Below are positions 60,333 to 64,000 of a DNA stretch of 64,000 bases, piece after piece. Source of the DNA: Butyrivibrio sp. MB2005 (lineage in GTDB: Bacteria; Bacillota; Clostridia; Lachnospirales; Lachnospiraceae). How positions within the stretch are numbered: the first letter of the stretch is position 1; every line of letters starts with the position of its first letter. The notes under the pieces were generated by a model that was given only the letters and a program-made list of their open reading frames with translations, did no database searches and was not told the DNA's origin. The stretch spans positions 31,183 through 95,182 of the forward strand of contig NZ_KE384159.1 in the NCBI RefSeq assembly GCF_000424285.1, given 5' to 3'. The position numbers and the translations under genes are program-made.

Positions 60333-61187
60333 TTATGATAGGTTCAAATTACCGGATATATAATACTTATATCCTTTTTTCTTACAATAGTTCTTTATCT
60401 TTTTCTTTAGCCTTTTATTTTTAGTGTATTCCAAAAGGTAAACCTTCTTCTTACACTTTTTTACTTTTTTCAAATAAGAGGTGAAGTACTTCTCTGAGTC
60501 CTTATCACTCTTACCAAACTTGTTCTTATCGTAATCAATTATCCTGGTAAAAACACTCTCCTGGTTAACACCGTCAAGTATTCCGTCCAGAGAACCGTTC
60601 CTGTCGTAGTACTCGGTTACAAATGTATCTCCGCCGTTAATGATTACCTTGCCCTTTTTGGACAAGCCTTTCAATATAATCTCAAGTCCATCGTAGATAC
60701 CGGGGCCAAATGCAGCATCCTTATACATATAATAGACATCTACATTATCAACGAAAAAACCATCAACGCCTGTTGCCTTAATCCTCTCAGAGAGATCATT
60801 AACAATGAAGTTCTGCCATTTTTCCTTGGATACATCAACCCATCGCTCATCTTCCCAGTTCTCATAAACATCGAGCATGACATCACTGAAATCATTATAG
60901 TAATCTCTATAATTCTCTATGGCTCCGACATTTATATAACTGTATACCTTATGCCCCGCCTTCCTGAGCTTACGTATGTCCTCTTTGGTAAAATCATTCT
61001 GAACATCGATCACGATGGTCTTATACCCGGCCAGTTTCCTCATAGTCTTCTTATTACTGTTAAGACTGAGGAAAACACCGTAATCATGGGCAAAAGTTTT
61101 CTTTGCTGATACTGTGCTTGCTGTCGCTGTAAAAACTCCCACAAGCATCATCAGTGCAAGTACAAATGCTATAAGCCTTTTTCTCAT
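60333..61187 (-). CDS. Secreted GH114-like (endo-alpha-1,4-polygalactosaminidase-type) protein
   Basis: A 284-residue protein with a Sec signal peptide (MRKRLIAFVLALMMLVGVFT, cleavage likely after VSA) and a TIM-barrel domain: VYSYINVGAIENYRDY, ERWVDVSKEKWQNF, GVDGFFVDNVDVYY and VIINGGDTFV. This matches GH114-type glycoside hydrolases, which act on galactosaminogalactans. The C-terminus is lysine-rich. It is secreted and may act on cell-wall or biofilm polymers. Confidence 0.72.
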   Translation of the reverse strand: MRKRLIAFVLALMMLVGVFTATASTVSAKKTFAHDYGVFLSLNSNKKTMRKLAGYKTIVIDVQNDFTKEDIRKLRKAGHKVYSYINVGAIENYRDYYNDFSDVMLDVYENWEDERWVDVSKEKWQNFIVNDLSERIKATGVDGFFVDNVDVYYMYKDAAFGPGIYDGLEIILKGLSKKGKVIINGGDTFVTEYYDRNGSLDGILDGVNQESVFTRIIDYDKNKFGKSDKDSEKYFTSYLKKVKKCKKKVYLLEYTKNKRLKKKIKNYCKKKGYKYYISGNLNLS

Positions 61188-61344
61188 ATTTATCCCTTGC
61201 TATCATAATATAATAAATATAGTACCTATACACCAAAATTTATTATACCATAAAGAAGATATATGAAATACCATCGTGTATCCAATTATCCTTTATAATT
61301 CTAAAATATCAAAGTTTCCACGACAAGATGCCACATGCAAATTA

Positions 61345-61373
61345 TTGACATTTATCTGCATAAAATATAGATT
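61345..61373 (+). promoter_or_regulatory. Promoter of ylmH, start codon at +1
   Basis: TTGACA (61345-61350), 17 bases, TAGATT (61368-61373). The ATG begins at 61380, six bases after the -10, so transcription should start at or next to the start codon. No Shine-Dalgarno site is present. Confidence 0.65.
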
Positions 61374-61379
61374 AAAAAA

Positions 61380-62180
61380 ATGGACAACGAAAGATTATTA
61401 TTAGGACGAATTAAAGACCTGGCAAGACGTGCCTATGAAAACAACTACGTAACGCACACTGATTTTCTCTCACAGTCTGAGCTGTATGATGTAACTTCAC
61501 TATGCGTATCAAACGGACTCATCACCGGAGAAAACCAGATCGAAGGTGTGGACTACTGCATATACGGAGGCATTGAAGATCCGGAAAGAGCAGTCATCTG
61601 CTTTCTCCCTTCATACCTTGATTCCGAAGCCTTCCTGTTACAGGAGCGCTCAGAAAGTGACGTTGTAAGCTGCATTCTGATAGAACCCGCTAACAGAAAA
61701 TTCGCCGACGAGCTGACACACAGAGATTTCCTTGGATCTCTTATGAACCTTGGAATCGAGCGAAACAGAATTGGCGATATCAGAACAGACCAGACAAGAG
61801 GCTACGTATTTGTCATGAAGGATGTGGCATCGCTTATCTGCGATGAGCTTTGCCGAATAAAACACACCACAGTCAAATGCAAAGAAGTACCGGTTTCCGA
61901 ATGTGATATCATTCCGGAGTTCAGGATTCTTGAGGGCACAGTTTCCTCTGAAAGGCTTGATGCGATTCTGGCTCTCGTTTACAAGCTAAGCAGAAGCAAA
62001 GCCCAGGATCTGGTGGAATCGGAATCTGTTTTCGTAGATGGCAAAACAGCCCACAGCGGCGGCTATGACCTTAAGGAAGGCTCAAGAGTCTCCGTAAGAG
62101 GCTATGGCAAATTCGTATATGACGGCGTACAAAAAGCCACCCGTAAAGGGCGGCTCTCCGTAAAAATCAAGGTGTATTGA
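61380..62180 (+). CDS. ylmH: S4-domain RNA-binding protein YlmH
   Basis: A 266-residue protein with an N-terminal YlmH-type domain (PERAVICFLPSYLDSEAFLL) and a C-terminal S4 domain (SERLDAILALVYKLSRSKAQ). YlmH binds stalled 50S-tRNA complexes and helps ribosome quality control, as known from Bacillus. It stands alone here rather than in the usual cell-division cluster. The mRNA appears leaderless (see promoter). Confidence 0.88.
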   Translation: MDNERLLLGRIKDLARRAYENNYVTHTDFLSQSELYDVTSLCVSNGLITGENQIEGVDYCIYGGIEDPERAVICFLPSYLDSEAFLLQERSESDVVSCILIEPANRKFADELTHRDFLGSLMNLGIERNRIGDIRTDQTRGYVFVMKDVASLICDELCRIKHTTVKCKEVPVSECDIIPEFRILEGTVSSERLDAILALVYKLSRSKAQDLVESESVFVDGKTAHSGGYDLKEGSRVSVRGYGKFVYDGVQKATRKGRLSVKIKVY

Positions 62181-62195
62181 GATTTCAAAATCTCA
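62178..62195. terminator. Hairpin shared by convergent genes
   Basis: TGAGATTT and AAATCTCA form an 8-bp inverted repeat in the 15-base gap between ylmH and dapL, and include the ylmH stop. It could end both transcripts but lacks long T-runs. Confidence 0.45.
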
Positions 62196-63410
62196 TTACA
62201 TCTTTTTTATTCTCTCAATCGCTTCGATGGTATTTTCCTTACTTCCAAAGCCTGTCAGTCTGAAGTAATGCTCACCTCCGGGGCCAAAGCCTGATCCGGG
62301 AGTACCAACTACATTTGCTTTTTCCAAAAGCATATCAAAGAACTCCCAGCTGGTCATGTTATCCGGTGTTCTAAGCCAGATATAAGGTGCATTTACGCCG
62401 CCTGACACTTCAAAGCCCGCCTCTTTTAAACCATCATGGATATACTTAGCATTCCACATATAATAAGCAATCTGCTCTTTTACCTGCTTCATTCCTTCCT
62501 CAGAATAAACAGCTTCTCCTGCTCTCTGAATAATGTATGGAGCGCCATTATACTTTGTTCCATGTCTTCTTGCCCACAAAGGCCAAAGCTCCTCGCCGCC
62601 TGTTTTAAGCTGCTTGGGAATAACCGTGTAACCAAGTCTAAGCCCTGTGAATCCGGCAGTCTTGGAGAATGATCTAAACTCGATGGCACAGTCCTTTGCT
62701 CCATCGCACTCATATATACTGTGGGGAACGCCCTCTTCGGAAATATATGCTTCATAAGCCGCATCGTAGAGAATTACAGAATCATTCTTATTGGCATAAT
62801 CTACAAACTCCTGCAGCTTTTCCTTTGAAATAACAGCTCCGGTAGGGTTGTTGGGGAAGCACAGGTAAATAAGATCCGGCACCTCTTCGGGGAGCTCCGG
62901 TGCAAAGCCATTCTCAGCCTTACAGGGCATGTAAATTACGCCCTTATATCTGTCTGCAGCTGCATCAAACTCGCCTGTTCTTCCTGCCATTACATTGGAA
63001 TCAACGTAAACAGGATATACAGGATCACACACTGCGATCACATTATCAAGTCCGAAAATCTCCTGAATATTACCGCAGTCGCACTTAGCTCCATCGGAAA
63101 CAAAAATCTCATCCGGAGAAATATCACATCCCCTGACCTTAAAATCCTTTTCGGAAATAACCTTTCTAAGGAACTCATATCCAAGATCAGGAGCATATCC
63201 CTTAAAGGTAGAAGGATCAGCCATCTCATCAACAGCGCTGTGGAGAGTCTCTATAACCTTTGGTGCAATAGGTCTTGTTACATCTCCGATACCAAGCCTG
63301 ATGATCTTTGCATCAGGGTTAGCTTCGCTGTATGCTGCAACCTTTTTAGCAATTCTGGAAAAAAGATAACTTCCGGGTAACTTCAAATAATTCTTGTTTA
63401 TTGTAGCCAT
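62196..63410 (-). CDS. dapL: LL-diaminopimelate aminotransferase
   Basis: A 404-residue PLP-dependent class I/II aminotransferase. The pyridoxal lysine is in [17 protein letters not shown], the phosphate-binding [12 protein letters not shown]-type region is near 105-117, and NPTGAV and RLTGFGS are typical. The N-terminus, [20 protein letters not shown], is specific for DapL, which makes LL-diaminopimelate in one step from tetrahydrodipicolinate. This variant of lysine synthesis is common in Clostridia. Confidence 0.95.
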   Translation of the reverse strand: MATINKNYLKLPGSYLFSRIAKKVAAYSEANPDAKIIRLGIGDVTRPIAPKVIETLHSAVDEMADPSTFKGYAPDLGYEFLRKVISEKDFKVRGCDISPDEIFVSDGAKCDCGNIQEIFGLDNVIAVCDPVYPVYVDSNVMAGRTGEFDAAADRYKGVIYMPCKAENGFAPELPEEVPDLIYLCFPNNPTGAVISKEKLQEFVDYANKNDSVILYDAAYEAYISEEGVPHSIYECDGAKDCAIEFRSFSKTAGFTGLRLGYTVIPKQLKTGGEELWPLWARRHGTKYNGAPYIIQRAGEAVYSEEGMKQVKEQIAYYMWNAKYIHDGLKEAGFEVSGGVNAPYIWLRTPDNMTSWEFFDMLLEKANVVGTPGSGFGPGGEHYFRLTGFGSKENTIEAIERIKKM

Positions 63411-63438
63411 GATTAATTTTCAAAACTCCTCTCTGTTT

Positions 63439-64000
63439 TTAAAGATTTGAATATCCCATAAGGAATTCATCAACCTCTACAGCGCATGCTCTACCTTCTG
63501 CAATGGCCCATACTACGAGGGATTGTCCCCTGTGCATATCACCTGCGGAGAAGATTTTTGTACCTTCAATATGATAACCATTCTCATTTGTGATAACAAT
63601 TCCCCTCTGACTTCTCTTTACATCAAAAGCATCAGCTGAGTAATCCTCGCATCCGATAAAGCCCGCTGCGATAAGGAGAATATCACACTTAAGTTTTTTC
63701 TCTGAACCCTTTACCTCTGTAAGCTTGCCATCCTTGAAGGTCACCTTTACGGTTTCTATCTCTTTGATAGCACCCTTTTTATCTGTGGTTATGCTCTTAA
63801 CCGTGGTTTCATATACTCTTGGATCATCTCCAAATACGTGAATTGCCTCCTCATGACCATAATCAGTTTTAAGGGTCTTTGGCCACTCAGGCCATGGATT
63901 ATTCTGAGCTCTTTCTACCGGTGGCTTTGGCATCATCTCAAGGGCAGTTACGCTTTTTGCACCATGCCTTAAAACTGTTCCGATGCAGTCGTTACCTGTA
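63439..64000 (-). CDS. gltD: Glutamate synthase small subunit, C-terminal part
   Basis: The frame is open to the right edge (TGNDCIGTVLRHGAKSVTAL, the NADPH-site region) and ends with LIAAGFIGCEDY, FSAGDMHRGQSLVVWAIAEG, the FAD-binding signature of GltD-type flavoproteins. GltD passes electrons from NADPH to the large subunit in glutamate synthesis. The N-terminal FeS-cluster and FAD domains lie outside. It is 28 bases upstream of dapL and probably cotranscribed with it, linking glutamate supply to lysine formation. Confidence 0.92.
   Translation of the reverse strand, partial: TGNDCIGTVLRHGAKSVTALEMMPKPPVERAQNNPWPEWPKTLKTDYGHEEAIHVFGDDPRVYETTVKSITTDKKGAIKEIETVKVTFKDGKLTEVKGSEKKLKCDILLIAAGFIGCEDYSADAFDVKRSQRGIVITNENGYHIEGTKIFSAGDMHRGQSLVVWAIAEGRACAVEVDEFLMGYSNL

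Overview
The window looks like a chromosome segment of a low-to-moderate GC Firmicute of the class Clostridia, most likely Lachnospiraceae (Butyrivibrio/Pseudobutyrivibrio-like). The support is the gene order rpsJ to rplQ followed by ecfA1-ecfA2-ecfT-truA-rplM-rpsI, the unusually long L17, a DapL-type lysine pathway enzyme, plant-polysaccharide hydrolases (GH39, GH36, GH114-like) and strong AGGAGG ribosome-binding sites. The genus is an inference from gene content; no rRNA is present to confirm it.

Layout. (1) 1-35.2 kb is an accessory, visibly decaying region. Most genes point left and sit as single genes or short pairs: seven loci with GNAT acetyltransferase domains, a NUDIX hydrolase, an isochorismatase hydrolase with a WYL regulator, a GNAT-HAD fusion, a HepT/MntA toxin-antitoxin pair, a ferredoxin with a divergent Crp/Fnr regulator, an SDR gene with a TetR regulator, a SirTM/zinc-macrodomain pair, a LysR-controlled hydrolase/flavoprotein/lipoprotein cluster, a truncated GH36 with a broken AraC regulator, and a DinB-DUF3795 fusion. 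Two IS200/IS605-type elements are present. One (1-1335, partly outside the window) has an internally deleted tnpA. The other (7666-9792) looks intact and splits a GH39 gene; its exact boundaries and the empty site can be reconstructed. Between these lie many broken genes: VOC, traX, GH39, MFS, an Xre-type regulator, a HAD duplicate and AraC. A short repeat of about 27 bp occurs five times in one orientation, four of them at the 3' ends of genes or gene remnants.

(2) 35.2-56.8 kb is the conserved translation block, all on the minus strand: S10-spc-alpha operons (rpsJ through rplQ, with secY, adk, map, infA and rpoA), then the ECF transporter module ecfA1-ecfA2-ecfT, truA and rplM-rpsI. Good promoters are visible before rpsJ (56793-56821) and before rplM (36282-36311, inside the truA 3' end). 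Unusually long structured gaps before rpsJ, rplC, rpsM, rpsD and rplQ are candidate autoregulatory leaders.

(3) 57-64 kb holds housekeeping and stress genes: an rRNA-type methyltransferase, a small alarmone synthetase, a BTAD regulator with a degenerate GGDEF-like tail, a secreted GH114-like protein, the S4-domain protein YlmH (apparently leaderless), dapL, and the 3' part of gltD running off the right edge.

No rRNA, tRNA or CRISPR array was recognised. The most interesting items are the complete TnpB element with a predictable guide RNA and an uncharacterised passenger gene under overlapping divergent promoters, the five-copy 3'-end repeat, the two leaderless-gene candidates with identical -10 to ATG spacing, and the SirTM/macrodomain pair that lacks its usual lipoyl partners.
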